Origin: an uncultured Collinsella sp.
GTDB taxonomy: Bacteria > Actinomycetota > Coriobacteriia > Coriobacteriales > Coriobacteriaceae
Direction: 5' to 3'
Assembly: GCA_959599095.1 (NCBI GenBank)
Contig: CAUGGC010000037.1
Coordinates: forward strand, 1-15,789
DNA: 15,789 nucleotides
A model generated the notes under the pieces. That model was not told where the DNA came from, searched no databases, and saw only the letters and a program-made list of their open reading frames with translations. Positions 1 to 6,572 of the stretch are shown in pieces. A program made the translations under genes and the position numbers. Positions within the stretch are counted from its first letter, which is position 1, and the number at the start of each line of letters is the position of its first letter.

Positions 1-45
1 ACGAGCGGGGGCTCCTGTCTTTTTAGTGCCCTCGGATTGGGTCAT
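1..45 (-). other. Open frame overlapping the end of the surface protein and running off the window (shifted C-terminus or next gene)
   Basis: A frame shifted from the truncated surface-protein gene reads MTQSEGTKKTGAPAR to the window edge. Two readings are possible. It may be the surviving linker and anchor region of the surface protein, because the DNA at 26-40 resembles 1657-1671 in the intact copy and losing one base from the G run at 56-59 would join the frames. It may instead be the start of a new gene at the ATG at 45. I see no ribosome binding site before that ATG, which favours the first reading. The continuation lies outside the window. Confidence 0.35.
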
Positions 46-1225
46 AGTGTCTGTAGGGGATGGGGCCGTCGCCGTTCTCGACATAGCGGGCTATGGCCTT
101 GACAACGGAGTCGCTGATGTAGATGTGGCCACCCTCCTCGTTGGGTCGATCGTTTCTGGTGGAGAATGCAGCCGAAACCTCGCCTTCCGCAAACGCGTCC
201 ACGGTGGAGCCGTTCTTGACGACGATATCGTCTTGGTAGGTGAAGAGGGCAATGGCGCCACCGTATCTGCCTTTACTTGTGCGGACTGTCACGTTTGCAT
301 GATCGAGTGTGATGCCCTTGTGAGCATAGACGCCATATTCAACACCGTTTGCGTTGAGGGAGGCGTTTGTGGCTGCGAGGCTGCCCTTGGCCTCGACGGC
401 GGCGTCTTTCTCGGAGCTCGCCTTGACCTGGCTGCCGTCCGAGATATTGATGTTGCCGCCGCTCCAAATGGCCTCACCATCGGCTGAGCTTGCCTCGACT
501 GTGCCGCCACCCTTGATGGTGAGGTTCTTGTCGGTTCCGATACCCTTGTCCTTGGTAGCCCTGGCGGTGACGGCCCCGCTGTCGTCAATCGTGATATTGC
601 CGTTTGCCCTGATGCCATCCGATACGCCCGTGGCGTTGACGTTGCCCGAACCTTTGATAGCGAGATCGCCCTCGGCGTCGATGGCATCAAACCGAGCGCT
701 CGTGGCGTTGACGGATCCGGCTCCGTCGATGTTGATATTACCCGTGGAGAGGATAGCGTCCTCAGTAGATGTCACGCTGAGCGTGCTGCCCGCGTCGCCT
801 TGGATATTGAGCTCGGCGTTCTCATTTTTGCCATGAGAAGCCTTGATGCCTTCGATCCAGTCGGCAGTGACGATGTTGTTTCCCGAGTAATTCACGTTGA
901 GCTTGCCTGCGGCCTGGATCTCGCCGCCGTTATAGTTGTTGAGCTTCAAGTCGTCGGCGCCGTCCCACGACCAGGTACCGGCTTCGTCGCTCGCCGCAGT
1001 GTTGTACTGAGTGCCGCCGACGTTGACCCACTCCGCCGCGAGCGAGACGCTCGGCATGAGCAGCGAGCTCACCGTGAGCGCGCACACGGCGCCCGCGACG
1101 ATGCGGCGCGTCACGCGGCGCCAGCTGCCGTGCGCGAGTCCTATGCGACGGCGAACGTCGGGTTCGGCAACATGGGTTCCGGCGGTAGTGTCATTGCGTT
1201 TGGGGGTCGTGGACAAGGCTGCCAT
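23..1225 (-). CDS. Secreted beta-helix surface protein, downstream tandem copy, truncated by a probable frameshift
   Basis: The encoded protein is 400 residues. I chose the ATG at 1225 because GGGAG lies six bases upstream; an in-frame ATG at 1243 has no such site. The N-terminus has a long basic n-region (about residues 1-41), a hydrophobic core (42-58) and a likely cleavage site near SLA-AEW (63/64). The mature part is made of 23-24-residue repeats with a pattern like GNINIDGAGSVNATS, typical of a right-handed parallel beta-helix and resembling the DUF4353/Cthe_2159 carbohydrate-binding family. It is a paralogue of the gene at 1497-3260, roughly two thirds identical in the mature part by eye. 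It stops after ENGDGP plus twelve unrelated residues, so it lacks the Pro-rich linker and sorting signal of its partner. In the next frame the minus strand reads SEGTKKTG, resembling the partner's linker SEGAKTIKT. A broken gene is therefore likely. The ligand is unknown. Confidence 0.75.
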   Translation of the reverse strand: MAALSTTPKRNDTTAGTHVAEPDVRRRIGLAHGSWRRVTRRIVAGAVCALTVSSLLMPSVSLAAEWVNVGGTQYNTAASDEAGTWSWDGADDLKLNNYNGGEIQAAGKLNVNYSGNNIVTADWIEGIKASHGKNENAELNIQGDAGSTLSVTSTEDAILSTGNINIDGAGSVNATSARFDAIDAEGDLAIKGSGNVNATGVSDGIRANGNITIDDSGAVTARATKDKGIGTDKNLTIKGGGTVEASSADGEAIWSGGNINISDGSQVKASSEKDAAVEAKGSLAATNASLNANGVEYGVYAHKGITLDHANVTVRTSKGRYGGAIALFTYQDDIVVKNGSTVDAFAEGEVSAAFSTRNDRPNEEGGHIYISDSVVKAIARYVENGDGPIPYRHYDPIRGH

Positions 1226-1322
1226 GGTTGCTCCCGTTCTCATAGGGCCTATACGACTAGATTCAGCGTATCTGCTGGATGTTGCCGGCGGTAGTGCCGT
1301 TTGGAGAGCAAAACGTCCAAAA
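996..1322 (-). repeat. Identical 327-bp tract, copy 1 (upstream region plus signal-peptide coding)
   Basis: These 327 bases match 3031-3357 base for base. They cover the upstream leader and the codons for the signal peptide and first mature residues of the surface protein. Identity stops at both ends: the mature coding sequence diverges below 996, and the upstream DNA diverges above 1322. Such a sharply bounded identical tract between diverged paralogues suggests gene conversion or strong constraint. Confidence 0.95.
1308..1319 (-). promoter_or_regulatory. Shared 12-bp motif TGGACGTTTTGC upstream of surface-protein copy 1
   Basis: The minus strand reads TGGACGTTTTGC 83 bases before the start codon. 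The same 12-mer precedes the second surface-protein copy (3343-3354) and, 89 bases before its start, the RGG protein gene (14690-14701, plus strand). A shared regulatory element is inferred. I could not place a convincing -10 and -35 pair around it. Confidence 0.35.
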
Positions 1323-1370
1323 TGGGGGAGAAATAGGCCGCACACCGGCGCAGGGACCGGCGCTAAAAGA

Positions 1371-1403
1371 AAAGCGCGGGGCCGCATGGCGACTCCGCGC
1401 TTT
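1371..1403 (-). terminator. Rho-independent terminator after surface-protein copy 2 (duplicated permease terminator)
   Basis: On the minus strand AAAGCGCGG pairs with CCGCGCTTT across a 15-base loop and is followed by TTTTCTTTT. It resembles the permease terminator at 3399-3444 and sits next to the permease scar, so it arrived with the duplication. It would end transcripts of the gene at 1497-3260. Confidence 0.7.
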
Positions 1404-1429
1404 ATTGTTCAGCTTTTGCAGCCTTGCCC

Positions 1430-1474
1430 TCACGCTACGAAGAAGTAGACGAGGAAGGCAAGGGCTGCGATCCA
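1430..1474 (-). pseudogene. Remnant of the NCS2 permease 3' end (duplication scar)
   Basis: Read on the minus strand this stretch encodes WIAALAFLVYFFVA and a stop, exactly the last residues of the permease gene ending at 3468. The DNA differs from the parent at only a few bases, including the stop (TGA here, TAG in the parent). Homology ends just beyond 1474, which marks the duplication junction. There is no start codon or upstream coding sequence, so it is not a gene. Together with the neighbouring hairpin it shows that the tandem duplication unit was the permease tail plus terminator plus surface-protein gene. Confidence 0.9.
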
Positions 1475-1496
1475 CCCGTCCTGTGCGAAAAAGTGT

Positions 1497-3260
1497 TTAC
1501 GAGCGTTTGCGACTCGCCAGGGCGCCTGTGACGATAGCGGCCGTTCCTACAAGGGCGGTCGCTATGATGGCCGCGCTCGAGGCGTCGCCGGTTGCCGCGA
1601 GTTTGCCGGCGGTCTTGGCTCCCGTGGCTGCAACTGCAACGGTCTTGATCGTCTTCGCGCCCTCGGACTTGGAACCCGGCTTGGTCTCGCCGGGCTTTTC
1701 CTCGGGTTTGGTCTCCTCGGGAGGCGTGATGAGCGTGTGCTTGGCGACTGCTTCGTTGTAGGGGGAGTCGATCACGGCGTCGCCCGTGCCGATGGTTTGA
1801 CCCGCCTCGTAGACGATGCCGTCGCTGAGTTCTTCCTTGTTGCGATAGTCAATGACCTTGCCGCCTTCAGGCGTCTGGATGGTGGCTCCTTCGATTTCGA
1901 TGGTGCCGATCGCCTTGCCGTCCGCGCTCATGGCAAGGGCGAAGATTGCCGCCGTGTCTCCCTCGGCCGTGACCTTGCTGCGGACGATCGAGATGGTCGC
2001 GGGCGTGATGCCCTTCTCGGTCTGCGCGAAGATGCCGATGTTCAGGCCTTCGGACTCAGGGATGATTTCGTCGTTTTGGTCTCCACTGTAGTGGTCGGGG
2101 CCGTCGCCGCCGGTCTCGGCATAGCGGGCTATGGCCTTGACAACGGAGTCGCTGATGTAGATATGGCCACCCGCTTCGTCGGAGTAGAAATTACTGGTGG
2201 AGATTGCAACCGAGAACCTGCCTTCTGCGAGCGCATCCACAGTCGAGCCGTTCTTGATGACGATGTCGTCCTCATCGGTGAAGAGTGCGCTGGCTTCCCC
2301 GCCATCTGAGCTTGCGCGGACCGTCACGGTCGCGCCATCGAGCGTGATGCCCTTGTAGACATAGATGCCATACCCAACGCCACTTGCGTTGAGGGAAGCG
2401 TTCGTGACCGTGAGGCTGTTTTTACCGTCGATGGCGGCGTCTTCCTCGGAGCTTGCCTTGACCTGGCTGCCACCCGAGATCTCGATGTTGCCGTCGGCCC
2501 AAATCGCATTGTCTTTGATAGAGCTTGCCTCTACCTTGCCGCCGCCCTTTATGATGAGGTTCTCGTTAGCATCGATACCCTGATCGTCGGTGGCCTTGGC
2601 GGTGACGGTTCCGCTGTTGTCGATCGTGATGTTGCCGTCGGCCCTGACGCCATCCGAATCGCCCGTGGCATTAACGTTTCCCGAGCCCTTGATGGTGACA
2701 TCGCCCCCGGCATCGATGGCATCGTGCTCGGTGCTCGTGGCGTTGACAGTGCCAGCGCCGTCGATGTTGATGTTGCCGACGGAAGTGATGGCGTCACGAG
2801 AAGATGTCACGTTGAGCGTGCTGGACGCGTCGCCCTGAATATTAAGCTCGGCGTTCTCGTTCGCGCCATCCTTAGCCTTGATGCCGCGGCCGTTGTCGTT
2901 AGTGACGGTGTTGTTGCCCTCGTAGCTCACGTTGAGCTTGCCCGCTGCCTCGATCGCGCCGCCGTTATAGCCGTTGAGCTTCATGTCGTCGGCGCCGTTC
3001 CAGGCCCAGGTGCCGGCCTCGTCGCCTGCTGCAGTGTTGTACTGAGTGCCGCCGACGTTGACCCACTCCGCCGCGAGCGAGACGCTCGGCATGAGCAGCG
3101 AGCTCACCGTGAGCGCGCACACGGCGCCCGCGACGATGCGGCGCGTCACGCGGCGCCAGCTGCCGTGCGCGAGTCCTATGCGACGGCGAACGTCGGGTTC
3201 GGCAACATGGGTTCCGGCGGTAGTGTCATTGCGTTTGGGGGTCGTGGACAAGGCTGCCAT
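1497..3260 (-). CDS. Cell-wall-anchored beta-helix surface protein (DUF4353/Cthe_2159-like), LAATG sorting signal
   Basis: The protein is 587 residues, counted from the ATG at 3260 with GGGAG six bases upstream. The N-terminus has a long basic n-region and a signal peptide ending near residue 63. Residues 64 to about 500 carry tandem 23-24-residue repeats rich in G, N, D, T and S, such as GNITIDNSGTVTAKAT, consistent with a right-handed beta-helix of the DUF4353 carbohydrate-binding type. A Pro, Glu and Lys-rich wall-spanning linker follows (513-553). Then come LAATG (554-558), a hydrophobic segment and the tail RKRS, a classic C-terminal sorting signal. LAxTG rather than LPxTG points to a class E sortase, as known in Actinobacteria. 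The protein is therefore probably covalently fixed to peptidoglycan. A glycan-binding or adhesion role is inference; I see no catalytic motif. It is the intact member of a tandem pair. Confidence 0.85.
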   Translation of the reverse strand: MAALSTTPKRNDTTAGTHVAEPDVRRRIGLAHGSWRRVTRRIVAGAVCALTVSSLLMPSVSLAAEWVNVGGTQYNTAAGDEAGTWAWNGADDMKLNGYNGGAIEAAGKLNVSYEGNNTVTNDNGRGIKAKDGANENAELNIQGDASSTLNVTSSRDAITSVGNINIDGAGTVNATSTEHDAIDAGGDVTIKGSGNVNATGDSDGVRADGNITIDNSGTVTAKATDDQGIDANENLIIKGGGKVEASSIKDNAIWADGNIEISGGSQVKASSEEDAAIDGKNSLTVTNASLNASGVGYGIYVYKGITLDGATVTVRASSDGGEASALFTDEDDIVIKNGSTVDALAEGRFSVAISTSNFYSDEAGGHIYISDSVVKAIARYAETGGDGPDHYSGDQNDEIIPESEGLNIGIFAQTEKGITPATISIVRSKVTAEGDTAAIFALAMSADGKAIGTIEIEGATIQTPEGGKVIDYRNKEELSDGIVYEAGQTIGTGDAVIDSPYNEAVAKHTLITPPEETKPEEKPGETKPGSKSEGAKTIKTVAVAATGAKTAGKLAATGDASSAAIIATALVGTAAIVTGALASRKRS

Positions 3261-3357
3261 GGTTGCTCCCGTTCTCATAGGGCCTATACGACTAGATTCA
3301 GCGTATCTGCTGGATGTTGCCGGCGGTAGTGCCGTTTGGAGAGCAAAACGTCCAAAA
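3031..3357 (-). repeat. Identical 327-bp tract, copy 2
   Basis: This is the partner of 996-1322, offset by 2035 bases, with no mismatch found on reading both through. It includes the leader, the ribosome binding site and the signal-peptide codons of the intact surface protein. Confidence 0.95.
3343..3354 (-). promoter_or_regulatory. Shared 12-bp motif TGGACGTTTTGC upstream of surface-protein copy 2
   Basis: This is the same 12-mer as at 1308-1319 and at 14690-14701, here 83 bases before the ATG at 3260. It lies almost at the edge of the identical tract, so upstream DNA differs between the copies while the motif is kept. Confidence 0.35.
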
Positions 3358-3398
3358 CTTGCGAAGCAATACATCGCGTGTCCGTGTGGTGCCTGGCT

Positions 3399-3444
3399 TT
3401 AAAAGCAAAGCGCGGAGCCACTCGATGCGACTCCGCGCTTTGCT
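3399..3444 (-). terminator. Rho-independent terminator of the purine permease
   Basis: On the minus strand AGCAAAGCGCGGAG (3444-3431) pairs perfectly over 14 bp with CTCCGCGCTTTGCT (3417-3404) across a 13-base loop, then TTTT follows. It lies 24 bases after the permease stop and separates the permease from the surface-protein genes. Confidence 0.85.
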
Positions 3445-3467
3445 GTTTGGTATTGCGAATCTTGCGC

Positions 3468-4781
3468 CTACGCTACAAAGAAGTAGACGAGGAAGGCGAG
3501 GGCTGCGATCCACATGAGCGGCTTGATCTTGGAGGCCTCGCCCTTAAAGAGCGCGACGACCACGTAGGCGATAAAGCCCAGACCAATGCCGGCAGAGATG
3601 GAGTAGGTGAAGGGCACGCCGGCGACAATCATGAACGCCGGGAAGCCCTGCGACACGTCGGACCAGTCGATCTCGGAGGCCTCGCTCATCATGAGGTAGC
3701 CGACGTAGACCAGAGCACCGCAGGTGGCGGCGCTGGAAACGATGGTGACGATGGGGGAGAAGAACGCGGCGAGAATGAACAGCACACCGGTGGTGACGGA
3801 GGTGAGGCCCGTGCGGCCACCGTCGGCAGCGCCAGAGGTGGACTCGACGAAGGTGGTGATGGAGGAGACGCCCATAAAGCCACCGGCAGCAGCGGCCACG
3901 GAGTCGACGACCAGGATGGGACGGATGTCCTCGACATTGCCGTCCTCGGTCAAGAACTCGCCCTGCTTGGCGACGGCCATCGCGGTGCCCATGGTGTCGA
4001 AGAAGTCGCTCATGAGCAGCGAGAAGGCAACGACGAGCAGCATCGGGTCGGTCAGGACCTTCACGATGGCAAGGTTGCCGTCGGCAGTGCTGGCAAACGG
4101 GGCGCCGAAGGTCGAGAAGTCGAGCGGTGCGATGAGGCCCTCGGGCGCATGGGTGACGCCCAGCGGGATTCCGGCGATAACGGCGACGATGATGCCGATG
4201 AGCAGCGAGCCCGGCACGTTGCGGGAAGCCAGGGCAACCGTCACGACGATGGAGATGATGCCGACGATAAAGGTGGGGGAGGTGATGTCGCCCAGGCCGA
4301 CAAGCGTACCGGCGCCAGCGGTGATGATGCCGGCGTCGCACAGGCCGATCATGGCGATAAACAGGCCCAGACCCACCGAGATGGCGTGGCGCAGGACCAC
4401 GGGGATGGCGTCCATGATGGCCTCGCGCAGGCCGCACAGGACGAGCAGCAAGATGACGATGCCCTCGAGGAAGATAACGCTCATGGCCACGTGCCAGTCG
4501 CCGCCGCACATGGTGGTGGCGATGCCCGCGATCATGGCGTTGATGCCCAGGCCCGACGCGCAGGCGAGCGGGCGGTTTGCGAAGATGCCCATGCAGATGG
4601 TCATGATGCCGGCGCCCAGGCAGGTGGCGCAGGCGAGCGCTCCCGCATCAATGCCAGCGCCCGAGAGCACTGCGGGGTTGACGGCGATGATGTAGGCCAT
4701 CGCCAGGAATGTTGTCAGTCCAGCGCGAAGTTCGGTCCCGATTGTGGACTTGCGCTCACTGACGTGAAAAAGTTCGTCCAT
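3468..4781 (-). CDS. NCS2 family purine permease (AzgA/PbuG-like adenine, guanine or hypoxanthine transporter)
   Basis: The protein is 437 residues, an integral membrane nucleobase:cation symporter of the AzgA branch of NCS2. I chose the ATG at 4781 (MDELFHVSERK) because AAGGAAAGGG lies just upstream; the longer frame from 4826 has no such site. The cytoplasmic N-terminus leads into TEXRAGLTTFLAMAYIIAVNPAVL, the family's usual opening. Further hallmarks are GLGINAM, the substrate-site segment SDFFDTMGTAMAVA, and ESTSGAADGGRTGLTSV. About 12-14 hydrophobic segments fill the rest and the length is normal for the family. The exact base transported cannot be read from sequence. It is divergent from the deformylase-like gene across a 193-bp region. 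Its 3' end was copied into the scar at 1430-1474. Confidence 0.93.
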   Translation of the reverse strand: MDELFHVSERKSTIGTELRAGLTTFLAMAYIIAVNPAVLSGAGIDAGALACATCLGAGIMTICMGIFANRPLACASGLGINAMIAGIATTMCGGDWHVAMSVIFLEGIVILLLVLCGLREAIMDAIPVVLRHAISVGLGLFIAMIGLCDAGIITAGAGTLVGLGDITSPTFIVGIISIVVTVALASRNVPGSLLIGIIVAVIAGIPLGVTHAPEGLIAPLDFSTFGAPFASTADGNLAIVKVLTDPMLLVVAFSLLMSDFFDTMGTAMAVAKQGEFLTEDGNVEDIRPILVVDSVAAAAGGFMGVSSITTFVESTSGAADGGRTGLTSVTTGVLFILAAFFSPIVTIVSSAATCGALVYVGYLMMSEASEIDWSDVSQGFPAFMIVAGVPFTYSISAGIGLGFIAYVVVALFKGEASKIKPLMWIAALAFLVYFFVA

Positions 4782-4836
4782 GCATACCCTTTCCTTGTTC
4801 GGCCCCGAGTTTAGGCCGATTGACACGAACTCATTT

Positions 4837-4842
4837 ACTATA
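4837..4842 (-). promoter_or_regulatory. Candidate -10 box for the purine permease
   Basis: The minus strand reads TATAGT here, giving a predicted transcript start near 4830 and a leader of about 50 bases. The -35 match at the usual distance (GAACAG or GGAACA) is poor. I see no purine riboswitch fold in the leader, only a small CGGCC/GGCCG hairpin at 4800-4818. Confidence 0.35.
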
Positions 4843-4935
4843 TCGCCTTTACAACCTTGCTGTTCCTCGCATGTTGATGTTCGGCGCTTTGTAACAGACG
4901 GACGGTATTTATCGCATGAAAATGTGTGGGTACCG

Positions 4936-4941
4936 TATACT
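4936..4941 (+). promoter_or_regulatory. Candidate -10 box (TATACT) for the deformylase-like gene
   Basis: TATACT is a near-consensus -10 hexamer, with a predicted transcript start near 4948 and a short leader of about 27 bases containing GGAGGAA before the ATG at 4975. No good -35 lies at 16-18 bases (CGCATG at 17). Confidence 0.5.
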
Positions 4942-4974
4942 TAAGCGGTTACAACGACCCCTATGGAGGAACGT

Positions 4975-5394
4975 ATGATTAAAGAGCTTTGCCACGACGA
5001 GGCTATCCTGTCCCAGCGTTGCGAGGTTGCGACCGTCGAGGACGAGTCGGTTGCTCAGGACCTGATCGATACCATCAAGTCGCTCGATGATGCCGGCTGC
5101 TTGGCCGCCAACCAGATCGGCGTTACCAAGAAGGTCTGCGTCTACCTGGACGACGCCGGCGAGCCCCACGTGCTCTACAACCCCCGTCTGGTGTTTGGCC
5201 TGGGCGCCAGCAAGATGGAGGAGAGCTGCCTGACGCACGAGGAGGTCACCAAGTCCACGCGCTATATCAAGTGCAAGGTTGCCTTTGACCAGATCGTCGA
5301 TGGCAAGATGCGCGAGCGCAAGCAGGACTTTGTGGGCTTCGAGGCGCAGATGGTCCAGCATATGATCGACCACTGTCTTGGAAAGTTGGTCTAA
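4975..5394 (+). CDS. Peptide deformylase-like protein with the catalytic Glu replaced (HMIDH)
   Basis: The protein is 139 residues, short for a deformylase (usually 150-190). The ATG at 4975 is chosen because GGAGGAA lies just upstream; the earlier in-frame ATG at 4963 would place that site inside the gene. Deformylases remove the formyl group from the initiator Met using a metal held by Cys and two His, with a catalytic Glu. Motif 1 is GCLAANQIG (41-49), keeping Gln47. Motif 2 is EESCLT in place of EGCLS, keeping the metal ligand Cys85. Motif 3 is QHMIDH (128-133) in place of QHEIDH: both His ligands remain but the catalytic Glu is Met130. Loss of activity or a changed role is likely by family knowledge. 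A paralogue at 12608-13018 keeps the Glu. A strong hairpin follows the gene. Confidence 0.85.
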   Translation: MIKELCHDEAILSQRCEVATVEDESVAQDLIDTIKSLDDAGCLAANQIGVTKKVCVYLDDAGEPHVLYNPRLVFGLGASKMEESCLTHEEVTKSTRYIKCKVAFDQIVDGKMRERKQDFVGFEAQMVQHMIDHCLGKLV

Positions 5395-5396
5395 GG

Positions 5397-5465
5397 GGAC
5401 CAAAGCACCGCACTTCGTCTCTTTTGGTCCGGGCGTGACATTGTTGTCATGTCCGGGCTTTTGTG
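5397..5465 (+). terminator. Two adjacent hairpins ending the deformylase-like gene
   Basis: The first hairpin pairs GGACCAAA (5397-5404) with TTTGGTCC (5423-5430). The second pairs CCGGGCGTGACA (5429-5440) with TGTCATGTCCGG (5445-5456), a 12-bp stem including two G-U pairs and a TTGT loop, and is followed by CTTTTGTGTTT. The second has a normal terminator form. The stems share the bases at 5429-5430, so they compete slightly. The structure separates the deformylase-like gene from the bile salt hydrolase gene. Confidence 0.75.
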
Positions 5466-5525
5466 TTTAGCGCCTTTTTGTTTGGTGACAATGAGCTTAG
5501 CAAGAACGTAAAGCTAGGAGGCGCT

Positions 5526-6491
5526 ATGTGTACGAGCATTCGATTTACCGATAATTCTGGCCACATGTATCTAGGCCGCAACCTCGACTGGAGCTTTGAC
5601 TACGGCCAACAGGTTCGCGTGATGCCGCGCGGGTTTCACATCCCGTATTCGTTTATCGACGATGCGTCGGCGGCACACGCGGTAATCGGCATGTGCATCG
5701 ATTACAAGAACTATCCCATGTTTTTCGACTGTGGTAACGATGCGGGTCTGGCTGTGGCGGGGCTCAACTTTCCCGGCTATGCCGAGTATGCCGAGGGCCC
5801 GGTTGATGGAAAGACCAATATCGCGGCCTATGAGTTTCCCCTGTGGGTGGCAGCGACGTTCTCGACGGTCGATGAGGTCGAGGCCGCGCTGCGCGACACG
5901 GTGATTGTCGCCAAATCTGCCGGAGAGGGGCTGGGCGTGTCGCTGCTCCATTGGATTATCGGCGACAGCCAGCGCAGCATCGTGGTCGAGATGATGGCTG
6001 ACGGCCTGCATGTATACGACGATCCGGTCGACACCCTTGCCAACCAGCCGACCTTCCCGTGGCACATGGAAAACCTGCGCACCTATATCACCGCCACAAG
6101 CGATTTTCCGCAGACGGCGACATGGCGTGGCGCCGAGCTTAAGCCCTATGGAGCCGGTGCCGGCATGCGCGGCATTCCGGGCGATTGCTATTCGCCGAGC
6201 CGTTTTGTAAAGGCGGCGTACCTCAATGCCAATTACCCGCAAAAGGAGAGCGAGACCGAAAACGTCGTCCGCATGTTCCGCTCGCTCGAGGGCGTGGTGA
6301 TGATCGAGGGAGCGTCCAGGATGGGCGATGGCAAGTTCGAGAAGACTATCTATACCGGATGCTTTAGCGCGCGCACGGGCAATTATTACTACGCGATGTA
6401 TGGGGATCCGTCGATTCGCTACGTGAGCCTGATGGATGCCGAGGGCGCGAGCCCCGATAGGCTCGTGGTTCCCGAGCCGCGTCGTTCGTAG
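5526..6491 (+). CDS. bsh: Bile salt hydrolase / choloylglycine hydrolase family (Ntn hydrolase)
   Basis: The protein is 321 residues. I start it at the ATG at 5526, with AGGAGG five bases upstream, because Cys2 must become N-terminal after Met removal and act as nucleophile. The family cleaves the amide bond of glycine- or taurine-conjugated bile acids in the cytoplasm (penicillin V acylases are relatives). Matching known catalytic positions I see Cys2, Arg18, Asp21 (RNLDW), Asn81 in AGLNFPGYAEY, Asn173 in ANQPTFPWH and Arg226 in GDCYSPSRF. The NFPGY and NQPTFPWH blocks favour a bile salt hydrolase over a penicillin acylase. The loop before GIPGD reads YGAGAG, a G-x-G form that in lactobacilli goes with preference for glycine conjugates; that step is inference. 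No signal peptide is visible. The gene stands alone between terminators. Confidence 0.9.
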   Translation: MCTSIRFTDNSGHMYLGRNLDWSFDYGQQVRVMPRGFHIPYSFIDDASAAHAVIGMCIDYKNYPMFFDCGNDAGLAVAGLNFPGYAEYAEGPVDGKTNIAAYEFPLWVAATFSTVDEVEAALRDTVIVAKSAGEGLGVSLLHWIIGDSQRSIVVEMMADGLHVYDDPVDTLANQPTFPWHMENLRTYITATSDFPQTATWRGAELKPYGAGAGMRGIPGDCYSPSRFVKAAYLNANYPQKESETENVVRMFRSLEGVVMIEGASRMGDGKFEKTIYTGCFSARTGNYYYAMYGDPSIRYVSLMDAEGASPDRLVVPEPRRS

Positions 6492-6514
6492 CTCACTGGT
6501 CCGTTGCGACATAA

Positions 6515-6550
6515 AACGGCCTCGCACCTCCTATGAGATGCGAGGCCGTT
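6515..6550 (-). terminator. Terminator between convergent bsh and kup
   Basis: AACGGCCTCGCA (6515-6526) pairs perfectly with TGCGAGGCCGTT (6539-6550) around a 12-base loop. On the minus strand the stem runs into TTTTAT, so it best serves kup. On the plus strand there is no T run, though it may still stop bsh transcripts. Confidence 0.8.
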
Positions 6551-6572
6551 GTCGTCAATGGCTGGTGGCGTG

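Noticed and set aside
996..3357. Transposon or insertion sequence causing the surface-gene duplication
   Set aside because: There is no transposase frame, terminal inverted repeat or target duplication; the permease scar fits a simple tandem duplication.
3336..4814. Long plus-strand frame (492 codons) opposite the purine permease
   Set aside because: It is antisense to a clear NCS2 permease, is rich in D, G, H and A repeats typical of a high-GC shadow frame, and has no ribosome binding site or domain.
4782..4974. Purine riboswitch before the NCS2 permease
   Set aside because: Purine permeases often carry one, but the leader after the likely -10 box is only about 50 bases and I could not find the conserved three-way junction or loop sequences.
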